From NCBI GenBank assembly GCA_030770535.1, contig JASVEC010000012.1, positions 1-64,000 on the forward strand: DNA of 64,000 bases. Direction: 5' to 3'. The translations under genes were made by a program, and so were the position numbers. The notes below the pieces were generated by a model. It had not been told where the DNA came from. It saw only the letters and a list, made by a program, of their open reading frames with translations, and did no database searches. Origin of the DNA: Batkoa obscura (lineage: Eukaryota; Entomophthoromycota; Entomophthoromycetes; Entomophthorales; Batkoaceae). Positions 23,026-36,374 of this stretch are shown one piece after another. How positions within the stretch are numbered: the first letter of the stretch is position 1; each line of letters starts with the position of its first letter.

Positions 23026-24921
23026 ATGTTTCAACAAAATAGAAATCATCGTACACTTGGAAGTGGGTATGAAAGAAGAGGGTTGCCAAGCAGGGATCTT
23101 AACTCCACTTCTAAATTAAACGACTCATACGTAAGCGAGTTAAATTGGTATAATCAAGCACCCGAAGAAGAGATCACAATTGAAGAATTTGAAACATTTG
23201 CAATAGATAGATTAAGTGGTAATACTCCTTTAAAATATTCTGAAATATGGATAAATTTTACGTTAACAGTTTTGAAGGCATTGGAAGCTGCCAATATCCG
23301 TAAAAAAGTTGGTAAAGAATTGGAAGAAATATTTTTAAGAGTATCAAGAGAACATTTACCTTTGGCGCATATATCTTCAACAGCAGATAATTATAAAATT
23401 TTGAGAAAAGATCATATTTCACATTTTATTTTAAGACTTGTGTTTTGTAGAAGGTAGCCCATGAAATTCCTCAAATATTATATAAATAACTAGAAATATA
23501 GTGAAGATCTTCGTGCCTGGTTTGTCAAATATGAAAGTGTTTTATTCAAGTATTTTTTTCAAGTTTTATATAATTTTTATTTTAATACTTTTTTTAGTCT
23601 TCGTTATACCCAATCTTTAGCTTCAACTAAAGCTCAATTTGTAGCAAAGTTGGGATATGGCTATGAAAAAGTAATTAAATATTCAAATTAATCAATTAAT
23701 ACTTAAAATATTAAAAGGTATCTGAATCAGAAAAACAGCAATTAAAACCTCAACTCAAAGCAGCTAAATTTGGTGGCTTTGGAAACGACTTTGATAGAGA
23801 AGATTTTTTTAAAGTATAATAATAGTATGAATATATTATAAATAATTAACAATACCTTATTAAGGTACCGTTTGAGAAAGTTCCTGAATTAGTAAGTGGT
23901 AGACAAGTGTTTATAAAAAATGGATTTGCTTATGTTCCAAATGAATATTCGTCATCTTGGATTATTGGGGAATTTAAGAATATTTTACGTACTGGATTAT
24001 TAGTGAGTTATTTTATATGCAATAAATGAATTTATAATTTATAATATATTTATAGAATCTCAGTAAAGCTTTACCAAATATAGATGAAGATGAAAGATTA
24101 TTACCAATTTTAAATGCTCTTTCTACCAAGTCATTTTCAACTTATGATCCACTTAAATCACAGCGTAAAGATGTAAAAATATCATATAATGAAATACCGA
24201 GCGTAATTTTGTATAATATAATAGCTATCAAACAATTTAGTTAGTTAAATTTAGGCATCAAAACACTTTCCATTGTGTATGTATAGCAGCTATAAAGGGT
24301 TGACTAAAAATAAGCATTTAAAACATGGAGCACGTATGCAATTTGGTTTATTCTTAAAAGTAATATATATATAATTGTTTTAACATAGCTATAATAATAA
24401 TAAAATAAAGGGAATAGGACTACCATTGGAAGAAGCTTTGGAGTTTTGGCGTAGGTCATTCTCTAGAATGACAGATGATGAATTTAAAAAAGGATATGCT
24501 TATAATATTCGTCATAATTATGGACAAGAAGGAAATCGTAAAGACTATGCTCCTTATGGGTAACTAATTTATCAATTTATTATTCTATTGTAAATATTAA
24601 TATTTGTATAGGTGTGATAAAATTATGAATTCAAACCCAAATGGGCCAGATCAGCATCATGGCTGTCCATTCAAACATTTTTCTATTGATAAGTTAAGAA
24701 ATGAAATTTATGAATTGGCTCCAACTGTAACATCAGAAGATATACGTACAATAACTGATCTTGTTAAGGAGAAGAATTATTCAATAGCTTGTACTAAATT
24801 TTTTGAGCTTAAGCATTCTGCTAACAGTATCAATGGAGCCCAAATCTCATTACCAGATGTAATTGTACACCCAAATCAATTTTATGAATTGAGTGTTAAA
24901 GCATCTTCGAATCAACCTTAA
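23026..24921 (+). CDS. PRI2: DNA primase large subunit
   Basis: About ten exons, all in phase, ending at 24921, give roughly 440 aa. The N-terminal domain begins [26 protein letters not shown] and includes [20 protein letters not shown], typical of eukaryotic PriL. The C-terminal domain carries the four cysteines expected for the 4Fe-4S cluster: one in FPLCMY, one in YGCDK, one in HHGCPFKH and one in SIACTKFF. The conserved [14 protein letters not shown] and [14 protein letters not shown] segments, which bind template-primer and NTP, are intact. The protein pairs with Pri1 in the Pol alpha-primase complex to start Okazaki fragments. Confidence 0.93.
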
Positions 24922-25057
24922 TAAATTTATTCTAATTAAATGTTTGTATTTGTCATATTTGTTATTTCACTTATTATAAATTTAGTTCAATTTGATTGGT
25001 TCTTTATTTTGGTGATCTAAAAGGGCAAAAAAATCATAAACCTTTAGCAAGTTAATT

Positions 25058-26204
25058 ATGGAGTTTCCAGATATAGGTGAACAATGTACAATAAACAGTT
25101 GTAATCAACTTGGTATAAATATATAATGATTTTTAGATTCAGTAATTTATATTAGACTTTTTGCCTTTTAAATGTAATAATTGTTCAAGAACATTTTGGT
25201 ACGATATAATTAAAAGTAAAGTTAGTTTTAACTCTTTTTAAGCCCTTCACATTTCCAAAGCACAGAGCACCCTTGTACAAATATTACCAAAACTATCGAT
25301 GAGCCCATCCCTTTAAAAGCCTCAGCAAAAATAGATTGTACCCTTAAAAAATGTAAAAGAAAAGAATTCAATGTTGTATATTGTAAAAGCTGTCTTGAGT
25401 TTTATTGTTTGAAGTAATAGAATTGATCCAATATATTAAACGAAGGCTAACATCTATAGCCATAGGCATTCCGCTTCTCATGATTGCGAATCAGTAAAAC
25501 AGAAAAAAGGTATTTTGGATGAAGCACAAATAGCAAAGAAAAAAAAACAAGAACAAAAGGAGACACTTTTAAATAAAGTAAAAGAAAGTGGCACAACCCA
25601 GAATAAAAGCAAGTTAGTTAAAATAGGAGCCAAAGTATCACCCAAAGTTGCTATAATGATATTTAAAAACAAAGCTAAAGTAGTGCTACAATATTGTAAT
25701 AAAGCATACATTTTATTGTTTAATGTAGGGTGACAACAAAGTTCCAATGTCTGAAAGAATCTATTTTAAGCTTTTATTTCCATTAAAATCAGATAAATCA
25801 CCAGAAAGTCTGTTTTTCGACAAGGTATTTTTAATTAAATAGGAATATATTAAAAATGAATTAATACTATAAAATGTTAGAATGTAGGAATTGGAAAAGC
25901 GCTTGATATATTTAGTGATAAGTACAAGTTGCCAAAGTTTAATAAACATACAAATTTAACCGATGAAAAAAAATGGGTAAGCAAGACGATTTACATTTTT
26001 TTAAAATTATTTAACTATTTCTAGTGTTTAAGTTTGTTTAGTGCAAAGACTGGAAAAAAGATTCAAACCTTTTTAACAACTTTTGATAAAGTTGAAGAAC
26101 TAAAAGATTGGGACAATGGGTCACCTACATTAATTTTAGAATATTCTAGTGCTGAAACTGAAGATTTGGAATTATTTTTATATGAAGACTTGCTAAAAGT
26201 ATAA
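25058..26204 (+). CDS. CUZ1: AN1 zinc-finger / ubiquitin-like protein (Cuz1/ZFAND1)
   Basis: About seven exons from ATG 25058 to TAA 26204. The first AN1 finger starts CTINSCNQLDFLPFKCNNCS and ends FCPSHF...HPC. The second starts CTLKKCKRKEFNVVYCKSC and ends RHSASHDC. A basic linker (KKKKQEQKETLLNK) leads to a C-terminal ubiquitin-like domain (RIYFKLLFPLKSDKSPESLF ... IGKALDIFSDKYKLP). This order is that of yeast Cuz1 and human ZFAND1, which bring Cdc48/p97 and the proteasome to stress granules and arsenite-damaged proteins. All zinc ligands appear present. Confidence 0.88.
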
Positions 26205-26744
26205 ATTGATAAATGTTTTACTATTTAAATATCGGTTTTTGTTATTTTTATATTTAAAACTATATTATAAAACAATCAAACATTCATAAAGTACTGTTTA
26301 AAATTTAAACAGTACCTCTTTTTAAGTTACAATAAAAAAGTCAGTAAAAACTTCAATTTTTAAATTACCCAAGCAGCTCACTATCTGTAAAGCTACAACT
26401 GTGAGAATTTATATTATTAATTTGATTTACAAACATAATTTATTCTTTTTTTGAACCATTTATCTAAGCTAATTGTAATAAAATAAATACTTTCAAAATT
26501 GATAATACAAAACAAAATGCTATATCAATTATTATATATATAATTTTACAAATTACCTTATTTGGCAAATTATGGAAATTTTATAAGCAGCTCTAGAATA
26601 CTAGCTCTGATATTGTAAACTAGCGGTACATAGTGTATAATAAACCATTTCAATTTTATACTCGTAAACTATAGACCAATAGTGTCTTCAATTAAGCCAC
26701 TTTGTAAATATCTCGAATTTAAGCAGCTCCGTTTAATCTGTCAA

Positions 26745-26835
26745 CATAAAATAAAATAAAATAAAATAAAATAAAATAAAATAAAATAAAATAAAATAAA
26801 ATAAAATAAAATAAAATAAAATAAAATAAAATAAA
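26745..26835. repeat. (ATAAA)n microsatellite
   Basis: About 18 uninterrupted copies of a 5-base unit. A typical slippage repeat in an AT-rich intergenic region. Confidence 0.95.
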
Positions 26836-27521
26836 TATTTATCAAAGCTTGTAATTTTTAATATCACCACGGTTCATAAATGAAGATCAATAGTTTACAA
26901 GTTTTGTTAATATTGCCAATCAATTAAAAAATCGTTAGTTATTTCGAATAAGGTTGATAATACTCTTTTTTAAAATATTAAACTGATGCTAAAATACAAA
27001 ATTTAAAATAAAAACAAACATTAAAATATGATTATACAAATTTAGCTTTTCCTTTGTTATGATGTATCCTGTTTTATTAAAATAAAAGTTATATACATTG
27101 ATTTATGTCTTTGAAGTCTGGTGTAATTATGTTACTGTTTTATTAAATAAATAATCAAACATTTCATTAATTTATCATTTATAACATCAACTACAACCAA
27201 ACAGTTTCGCTATGAAGGAGGTTTAACTACAAATTGTAAATACAGAAAGTTTATAAAAATTAATCTTTTCTAAAGCTTCATAATATATATATATAAATAA
27301 AACAGGCTGTAACGAATTCAACTTAATTGAATAATTTATATTTATATTTCAAATACATATTTATTAGTCTAGCCAAATACAATGAAAATAATAAAAACTG
27401 TAAATAGTTTAATGTTTATAAAATTCAATTAATATAATTTCGTAGGCGTGATAATTTATAAATCCACATCTTTAACATAGATATTCAAACGAAGCTTAAA
27501 AACAAGCATCATAAAAACAAT

Positions 27522-27621
27522 ATGGGTATGTATTTTTTTGTTTAAGAATTTTACTAACAATCTTTCCACCAAAATAAGCTTGAAAAATGGAAAAAGCGAT
27601 GAAACCAAAAAACATCCTCAT
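27522..27621 (+). mobile_element. MITE-like element, copy 7
   Basis: About 100 bp, from ATGGGTATGT to ACATCCTCAT, with TA on both flanks. The central palindrome is more diverged (AAATAAGCTTGAAA) than in other copies, suggesting greater age. Confidence 0.75.
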
Positions 27622-28354
27622 ATTTTAATTTGAAAAATGATTGAATCAAATATACATATAACAAAGTAATATATCATTTAACTACATTTAGATTTATTTA
27701 GGTTCATATTCAATATAATAGATAGGATTATTAGTTGAATATTTTACATATTAAATTGCTAGAATATCTCGTTCAACATATATGTGACCTTTTTTTGTAT
27801 AAGATTTGGATCACTAATAATTTTTTCAATTTTATGGTACACAAAAAGTAAACAAAATCTTGATTCAAAAAATAAGCACACTAAATTAATAGAGATTTTC
27901 TAAAATGCACTTAAAAATTAAAAATCACTGCTTGTTTTATATAATCTTATACGATATATTATATATTATTAAATAAAGGCATGCAAATAATATTTTAATT
28001 ATATTGTAACTTATTTTAAAGTCACTAAAAATCCTAAATTTCAAAATTTCGAAAAATTGGTAAATTGCAAAATCAGTAAAATTTAATATAATTTGATAAA
28101 ATCTAGGTAGTATTGAAACATGATTGGAAGGATTCTGGCAGGGGTAAAATTTTCAAAATCAAAGCAAATTTTTTAAGTATCTAGTTAATATTCTGATTGA
28201 CTCTCTCTTTCAGTTTAACGGACACCTAATCCAAATAAACACTAATTAGGTATGTAAATTATGATATAAAGCTGCTATTTTATTTTGGGATACTATTTTG
28301 AGTATATTTCAGATTTTTTTGCCAAAAAACTAAAACTTTATATAAATAGTTAAA

Positions 28355-28803
28355 ATGGTCAACGAAAAAAAGGGAAATAAACGTTCAACTCTTTCCGATG
28401 TTGTAACCCGTGAATATACCATTCATCTTCACAAATACGTACACGGAACGTAAGAAAATTATTATAATTTAATATGTTTTTAAAAAAAATAGTTCTTTCA
28501 AGAAGCGTACTCCAAAAGCCATCAAAGCCATCAAGGAATTCGCTGTTAAATCTATGGGTACCCAAGATGTCCGTCTTGACCCTGCTTTAAACAAGGCCGT
28601 ATGGCACCGTGGTGTAAAGAACGTTGATCATCGTATCCGCGTTCGTTTATCTCGTAAGCGTAACGAAAGTGAAGACTCCAAAAACAAACTTTTCACCTAT
28701 GTTACCTACGTTAAAGTTCCATCTTTCAAAAGTAATACTTTAAGTAATCATTATAATTTTAATCTAATATTTAGGTCTCCTCACCGAAACTGTTGACGAA
28801 TAA
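28355..28803 (+). CDS. RPL31: 60S ribosomal protein eL31
   Basis: Three exons; the first encodes the N-terminus to [12 protein letters not shown], the second runs from [13 protein letters not shown] to about 28730, and the third ends LLTETVDE. About 120 aa, as expected. Diagnostic segments: [59 protein letters not shown]. It sits near the polypeptide exit tunnel. Codon use is richer in G and C (CGT, GTC, ACC) than in neighbouring genes, consistent with high expression. Confidence 0.96.
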
Positions 28804-30371
28804 ACAGTTACTGTCTTATAAAAATAAAGGTTTTTGACTAACTAAATTATTCAAAGGAAGAAACGGAAATATATCAAGTCTAATGTTGAATTTATTTTGA
28901 TGAAAATTTTATTTTCACATTTACTTTTCAAATAATAATGCTCCAAATATTTTTAATAGTTTTAAGTTAATTCAATATTTAAGTTTTTATACGCTTTATC
29001 TACTGCCCATGTAATATATAATTAAGGTATTATTTTAGTTTAGCTTTGTTTAAATTATTAGAACTCCGCCAATCGTTTATTTTGTTTCCTATCAAATATT
29101 ATGGTTTAAGTATATTTGCATACAATATGTTCAAGGTAGTTGCACATATGGTTCTTAAAGCATGATATTTAATACTAATTGAACTTTTACTTTAATTTAA
29201 TAAAGAATATTGTTTAAATAGATAAAAGCTATGGTTTGGCTTTCCGTATTGTATTTTATCATTATCTTAAAGTCTAAAAGGCAATCTAATCTATTCACTT
29301 TTGATACATTTTCATAAATGCTTTTGCTACTAATGTTTGATTTATATGTAACAAAACACTTATTGCCAAATATGCTTTTTCAATTAGATGTTTATAAACA
29401 TTACTTCAAAACTTTAAAACAGTCTTTGATGATAAGTGCTGTAGGTATATAAAACTTATAGAATATAGTGTGTTTTTACAATGATCTAAGTTTAATTTGA
29501 TAGTATTTTTTTCAAATAAATGAAAATTAAAAGATTGATATTATAAAAATAGCACTCTATAAAGTTTGACCACATGTGGTTGTTTTTTAAAGCTACTATA
29601 AACCTTGCTGATATCTATTAAATTTTTATATTAGGCGTTTTTTTAATTTTAATAAGTAGATAAAACTACCTATATTTTATTTTACTCATAGTAGTTTTAT
29701 GCTAGAGAAATAAATATTTTTAAATATAAAACACGCAGTTTACAATTTTGACAAGTGTATATTAGATATATTATCAGTTTCAATGTTTCTTTATACACAA
29801 TTTTTAAATTTTTGATAAATACTTTAGGATAAAATGATATTGCTATACTTATTTTGAAATTAAAGATAATTTAGATTAATTTAAATCTATTTATTTGAAT
29901 TTTTAAGTCTGAAATAAAATATCGAAATATTGAATTATAAAATATAGCTTAAAGCTAATATAATTTCATATACGTATAGTTGAACATGAAATCTATCATA
30001 ACAATTATTATAGCCATAAATTAAAATTCCTTAATACAAAGTCAAAAGTAATAAAACGTAAAAAAATCACTGATTATAATTTACATGAAGACAATTTATT
30101 TCTGGTATCGTAAGGGTTGTATATTAATTTAAATTATATTTTACATTTGTGGAGATATTCTATACATAGTATATCTTCATTTTGAGTGAATTTTCTAAAT
30201 TTTATTAAACTCGAGCTACAATATTATTTAACAAACCAACAACTATAATCAAATTAAAGAAAACAAGTAAGAAAAATCCTCTTATCTTTTCTTAGGTTAA
30301 ATTTATATACAATGTCTCTTGGAAATAAACAACTTTTAATAATTTACTACTTTTATTCACCCAAAATTAAT
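28804..30371. other. Intergenic region between convergent ribosomal genes, no gene seen
   Basis: 1,568 bp between the 3' ends of eL31 and eS21. AT-rich, with no ORF, repeat family or tRNA-like sequence recognised. Long for a convergent intergenic region, so a non-coding RNA is possible but unsupported. Confidence 0.45.
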
Positions 30372-30774
30372 TTAAAGCTGGGCATTGTAAACACTATAAA
30401 AATATTAGTATTAATGAAAAATAAAATTTCCAAAATACTCACTTGTTAAGATAACCATCACGAGTAGCAAGACGGTTAAGGGAATCATCAGATTCGCCTA
30501 AATGACGAACAAAACCGGAGAGAGCATAGGTTTTGAAGGCACCAGTGTATTTACCACTAGCATCAACTTCTCCAATGTTAATTTGGACAGAAGCATGATC
30601 TTTGGCACCAATTAAACGGTTGGTGGCAGAGCTAAATTCGATTAATTAGCATCAATCCTCAATTTTTTTTTCAATTTTATATGTATCATGATATATAATA
30701 TCTGATCTTATAGCTGAATATTACCATTTACGTGGGACGTAAAGATCGACAATTTTACCATCAGAGTTCTCCAT
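30372..30774 (-). CDS. RPS21: 40S ribosomal protein eS21
   Basis: Three exons (30774-30725, 30631-30443, 30393-30372; introns 93 and 49 bp) give about 87 aa. The sequence starts [19 protein letters not shown] and includes [13 protein letters not shown] and [20 protein letters not shown], all diagnostic. The tiny last exon gives the tail NVYNAQL, which aligns with the NVWSYSR tail of yeast Rps21. Without the last splice, the transcript reads ...GYLNK then TGA inside the donor GTGAGT, so intron retention would yield a slightly shorter protein. eS21 acts late in 40S maturation. Confidence 0.95.
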
Positions 30775-31408
30775 GTTTCTTTATATCTTACTTTATGGGA
30801 TTGAGAAAGGGACCGAAAATTTTTTCAATTTGTATCAAAATAACTTGGATTCCCTTTAAAATTTTTTCATTATTTTAAATTTTAATTTGTTGAAATTCAA
30901 TTTATTACAACATATAATTGGCTAAAAATATTGAGTATTTTCTTATTCTATCGTTTTATTAGTTGGCTCGGAAATTTGCAAATTTAATTTTTAGTTTATG
31001 CAATGATTAGTGAAATTATATAAATTTAAAAGCAGTCAAACAGTATAAGACAATACTCAGGATCTAAGTATGACTGCTAAACAATTAAAGCATTATTCTA
31101 TGAGAATATGAAATGTCAAAGTATTTTTTAGTTTGTGATTTTATAGATTTTTTTATTAGTGTTGTAAATGTAAATTTATTAGCTTACTCTTTCTAAAGTA
31201 GTTAATATCTATCAGCTCTTTCTAAAAACTTAAATCACATTTGATGCTACAATGTAGTTATAGTATATAATTTAATATTTTTCTTAAAGTATAAAATGTC
31301 AATTTTAATTTTTTAAAATAAAAGATCATTTTTAAAATAAAATTGAATTCCGAACTTCCAAAATTTAAAATATTCCTTGATTTGTAAAATCGAACTTTAT
31401 AAATTAAA
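30775..31408. promoter_or_regulatory. Divergent intergenic region, eS21 / Dhr1
   Basis: 634 bp between divergent starts of two ribosome-related genes. No repeat or ORF recognised. Confidence 0.4.
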
Positions 31409-33920
31409 ATGAAAAGAAAAGATAAAAATAAAGATAAGTCGAAAGTAGAAGACCTAGAAGTAGGCCAGCAAACTAAAGGGGATGAAATTCAAGAAAAGAA
31501 TGCTAAGATGAATCCAAAGAAAAAGAAAAGATTAGATAATTATATTGTAAGTTTTATACTAGCTATAAAAACAGTGTAATTAATTTGATTTTTAAATTCA
31601 TAGAAAAAAAAATTAGCCAAAGAAGAAAAGGAAGAGCTATTTAAGAAGCTTTCGTAAGATTAATTTTATAAATGAAAAAGAAATAGATTATTAATATAGA
31701 ACAGTCAAAGTACTTTCACTTCAGATTTGATGCTTTCAAGTAAAACTTTAGGACAATCTAAAATGACGACTCGTGAAAAGTTAAGACATGCATTAAACCA
31801 ACAAAAAGCAGGTATACCAATTACTGATAAAAGTGTACGTTTAGTAGTAGAAAAAGAAGTCGATGATGAAGAAGAAGCTTTAAATTCAATGGAAAGTTAT
31901 GCCAAATCAACTATGGAATTAGCTAAATCCCTTTCTAGTACAAAACAAGGAACTATTCAATTGGGTATTGGGTCAGCTCTTAAATCTGGTTTACAACCTG
32001 GAACAATTCCTAAAAGAGTTAAAAATAAAAATAAAAGTATGGTTTCAGTTAAAGAGTTACTTAAACGCAATAATGCTGAGTTATCTTCAAGTGATTTTGA
32101 TAGCTCCGATACAGATTCTCAATCGGAATCTGGTAATGAAAATGAAAAAGAAGAATCCGAAAAACAGGATAATGAAGAAGTTATAGAAAAAAATATAGAA
32201 AATAATCCAACCACTTCGTTATCTTATTTACAAGCACCAACCAATAAACCAGAAGTATTAGTCAATGTCAGTAAACCATTAATTAAACCAATAACAAATC
32301 CAATAAAAGGGAAAGAAGATAAATTTTATGTTACTGTAAATAGATCTGAAGAAATACAAGCTGCAAGGATGAAATTACCAGTATGTGGTGAAGAACAAGT
32401 GATAATGGAAGCTATTGAAGCTAATGATGCTATAATTATTTGTGGTGAAACGGGTTCAGGTAAAACTACACAATTACCTCAATTTTTATATGAAGCTGGT
32501 TATGGTCATCCAGAGTCTTCAAATTCAGGATTGATTGGTGTTACTCAACCTAGAAGGGTTGCTGCTGTTAGTATGGCCAATCGAGTATCAAAAGAATTAA
32601 ATACAGATACACAAGTTGTTTCTTATCAAATTAGATATGATGCTACTGTTTCAAAAAATACAAAAATTAAATTTATGACGGATGGTGTTTTACTTCGTGA
32701 AATTTCTCAAGATTTATTACTTAACAAATACTCAGCTATTTTATTAGATGAAGCTCATGAACGTACTTTAAATACAGACATTTTAATTGGTGTTCTTTCT
32801 AGAGCCTTAAAATTGAGAAATAACCTTTATAGAGAAGGTAAACCTGGTGTCAAAGTAATTTATTTCATATTAGTAAAAAACAGTATATATTAAAATTTAT
32901 TTATTAGCCACTCAAATTAATTATTATGTCTGCTACTCTTAGAGTTGAAGATTTTAGAAACAATGCCAGTTTATTTTCTAGTAATAATATACCACCAGTG
33001 ATTAAAGTAGATGCTAGGCAATACCCAGTTACAACTCATTTTAATAAGCATACACCCCAGCATGATTATATTGGTGAGGCATTTAAAAAGATAGTAAAAA
33101 TACATACACGTTTACCACCTGGTGGAATCTTAGTATTTTTAACTGGACAAAATGAAATTCAAGGACTTTGTCGAAAATTAAAATCAAAATTTCCGAGTTC
33201 AAAAGAATCTAAAAAGAATACTATTTCGAATGTAAAATTAAAAGCTGATATTAGTATTGAAGCTGAAGATTTAAATAATGATGATAATTATGAAGATTTT
33301 GATGAAGATCAAGAACTTGAATTTGGAAATTCAGAAGAAGAATTAGAAGGTGATGATATAGAGCATTTAGAACTTTCTGAAGAAGCTACACATGGTAAAT
33401 TTTAAATGATTTTTATATTTATATAATATATGTACATATATTAATCAAATGTTATTTTTATAGAACCATTGTATGTACTTCCATTATATGCAATGTTGCC
33501 AACTCAACAGCAACTTAAAGTATTTGAAGATCCACCAGCTGGACATAGATTATGTGTAGTTGCTACTAATGTAGCAGAAACATCTTTGACAATTCCAAAT
33601 ATAAGATATGTTATTGATGTTGGTAAAGCTAAAGAAAAACATTATGATTCAAAATCAAATATATCAAATTTTAAAATTGATTGGATATCTAAAGCTTCAG
33701 CTGATCAAGTAATTATTATTTATTTTAATTTTAAATTATTATTAAAAATAATTATTATTATTTTTGTTATAGAGAGCGGGTCGTGCTGGTCGTACTGGAC
33801 CTGGTCATTGTTATCGTATTTATTCATCAGCTGTATTCAATGATTATTTTGAACAATTTTCTGAACCTGAAATATTTAGAAATCCAATAGAAGGTAATAT
33901 AATATAAAATTAAATTAAAT

Positions 33921-33952
<32 letters not shown>

Positions 33953-35361
33953 TTATAATATTTTAATAGGTGTTGTATTACAAATGAAAAGTATGAATTT
34001 AGATAAAGTTGCCAACTTTCCATTTCCAACACCACCATCCAGAGCATCTATACAAAAAGCAGAAAGATTACTAAGTTATTTAGGTGCAATTGATATGGAT
34101 ACTAAAAAAATAGTATCTTTAGGTACACTTATGTCTATGTTTCCAGTATCACCAAGGTTTTCTAAAATGTAAAATATTATAAAATAAACAAATTTTTATT
34201 ATATTATATTAATAATTTATTTTAGCTTGGCAATTGGACAACAACATGGATGTATGCCCTATGTAATTGCTTTAGTAGCAGCACTTTCCGTTGGTGATCC
34301 ATTTCTAAAAGAACATCAAGCAATTGAAGTTATTAATGAAGAGGAAGATGAACAAGAAAAGTTATTAAATTCATCTCAAAAAAAGAAATTTTATCAAGCT
34401 TTAGCTGTAAGGTTTTATTTATTTAATATTTGACATTTAATATCAGCTTATAACTTTAGAAATTTACTGGTAAAGTGCCTACAAGTGATCATTTAAGAAT
34501 ATTAAATGTAATTGGTGCTTATGAATATGATGGTGGTAGTGATCAATTTTGTAATAATAATTTTGTGAGAATTAAAGTAATAAATCACATTATAATAACA
34601 TTAATAACAAATTAAATATTAATAATAATATTACTATCATAGGCGATGGATGAAATTCGTAAAATGCGTCGACAATTAACTAATCTAGTTCAATTATATT
34701 GTCCAAATATCGATGTAACATTAGATCCTAAACTACCTCCACCTTCACCAACACAGGTATTTTAATTTTATAAATAATATAATAATAATAATAAAATAAT
34801 ATTGTTTTAGTGTTTAGCTTTAAGACAAATTTTATTAGCTGGATTTGTAGATCAAGTAGCTATATTAAAAACATTAGTTGATAAAAATAAAGAAAGTTAT
34901 AATGGAAAAGGTATAAAATCAACTCCAGCTTATAAATTAATGTGGAGTGATGAAGATGCTTATATTCATCCAGCTTCCGCTTTATATTTACATTCTCCTC
35001 CTCCACCTTTTATTGTTTATACTCAATTAAGTAAATCTTCTTCTGGTACAGTATTGATGCAAGGTAATAATCATATATAATATATAATATATAATATATA
35101 ATATATAATATAATTAATATATTATTTTATTTAGATGTTACTGTAGTTGAAAGTAAATGGTTAATTAATGTAGCTAAACCATTGGTTAATTTTAGTAAAC
35201 CCATAAATGATAAAGATAGTTTATCTAAATTACAAAATGCAGTTCAATCTATTAAAGAATTCAATACAGCAAATCAATTAGTTAAAGTAAATTGTAGTTA
35301 TGGTCCAAAATATTGGCCATTACCTAATCATACAATTTCATTAAATCAACTTAAAAAATAA
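31409..35361 (+). CDS. ECM16: DEAH-box RNA helicase Dhr1/Ecm16 (DHX37), 40S biogenesis
   Basis: About 12 exons; the coding frame starts at 31409 with a lysine-rich leader ([12 protein letters not shown]) and ends at 35361. Helicase motifs: I GETGSGKT, Ia [20 protein letters not shown] in [55 protein letters not shown]. The N-terminal [14 protein letters not shown] segment and the acidic insert after motif IV (about 33250-33390) match the Dhr1/DHX37 branch rather than splicing DEAH helicases. HA2 and OB domains follow ([24 protein letters not shown]). Dhr1 removes U3 snoRNA from pre-40S particles in the nucleolus. Confidence 0.92.
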
Positions 35362-35477
35362 TAGATGTTTTAAATAAACAAATAAAATAGAAATAAAATA
35401 AAAATAAAAATAGATATTATTATTATTATTATTATAATTTAATAAAGTTTTTTAATTTAATTCAATTTAATTTAATT

Positions 35478-36191
35478 TTATTTAAACCTATTTAATTGAG
35501 CTTCTCTTTCTAATATACTAGCATCTAATTTTATTAATATTGTTGTTCTAGATGGAAACCCAGGAGCTGGTACAGAGTGTGCAGTAACTCTACAAGGCTA
35601 TAATAAAAAAAGAGCTATTAAATCAAATAATAAATCACAAACTAATAAATTACATATTGTCCCGCTTGTAAAACCCCTTCAACAATACCAGCTACAAAAG
35701 CATTAGCATTAAATTGACTTAATTCTTTAGGTACAGATATATATTTAATAAATAAAGGCTCATTATCAGATAACATGTATTCTTCTGGGGATTCTGTCGA
35801 TCTTTCAAATGCATCGACAGCTTTATCAAATAAAAATTGCCATAATATAGTACTTATAAAAGTTAATAAATCTTGTACTCGAATCTCTCTCTTAGCTGAA
35901 AATAAACCTCCTTTGCCTCGGAGTGTTAGGATCTCTAACGCACGTATGCCTACCCTTTTACCAATTTCATTTAATCTGTTGATATAAGTTAGGGGTTTTA
36001 TATGGAGTGAATGTAGGATAATAATTACTTTTTTTCTAAATCCTGTATACCATCTACTCGATTTTGGGAATATTGAATAAGTTCGGAAAATAAAAAGGAA
36101 AAGGAACTTAAACTAAACTTTTAAAAAATAACGGTTATCCTTTATATTAATAATTAAATAAAAAAACTACTTTTTGATTTGTATTACTCAT
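35478..36191 (-). CDS. TRS31: TRAPP complex subunit 5 (Trs31)
   Basis: Four exons. The start exon encodes only MSNTNQK; after a 59-bp intron the frame reads FSLSSFSFLFSELIQYSQNR, the classic TRAPPC5 opening. Later segments: LNEIGKRVGIRALEIL, EPLFIKYISVPKELSQFN, AFVAGIVEGVLQAGQYPCRV, then TAHSVP and a TTILIKLDASILERE end. This is the Bet3-like fold of TRAPP, the tether and GEF for Ypt1/Rab1 at ER-Golgi vesicles. The end of the gene is 116 bp from the convergent Dhr1 gene, and the start is 183 bp from the divergent Mrh4 gene. Confidence 0.9.
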
Positions 36192-36374
36192 TATAATTAT
36201 ATATAAAAATAAATTACTTTCATTTTTTTTACTTCACATTTCAGATTTTTAGGTTAAGCTAATCAATTTAGGTTGATTATTCTATTGGCAAATCTGAATT
36301 AAAATAAATTCAAATTGATTTTTACTTTTATTGTTTTTGTTATTTTATTATAAAAATATTAAAAATAGTTTCAA

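Larger units (their letters stand above)
26205..28354. other. Gene-poor intergenic region
   Basis: 2,150 bp without any supportable ORF. It holds an (ATAAA)n microsatellite (26745-26835) and MITE-like copy 7 (27522-27621). The rest is unique AT-rich DNA. Confidence 0.5.

Noticed and set aside
25478-25949. Reverse-strand ORFs opposite CUZ1
   Set aside because: Antisense to well-supported AN1-protein exons; no domain.
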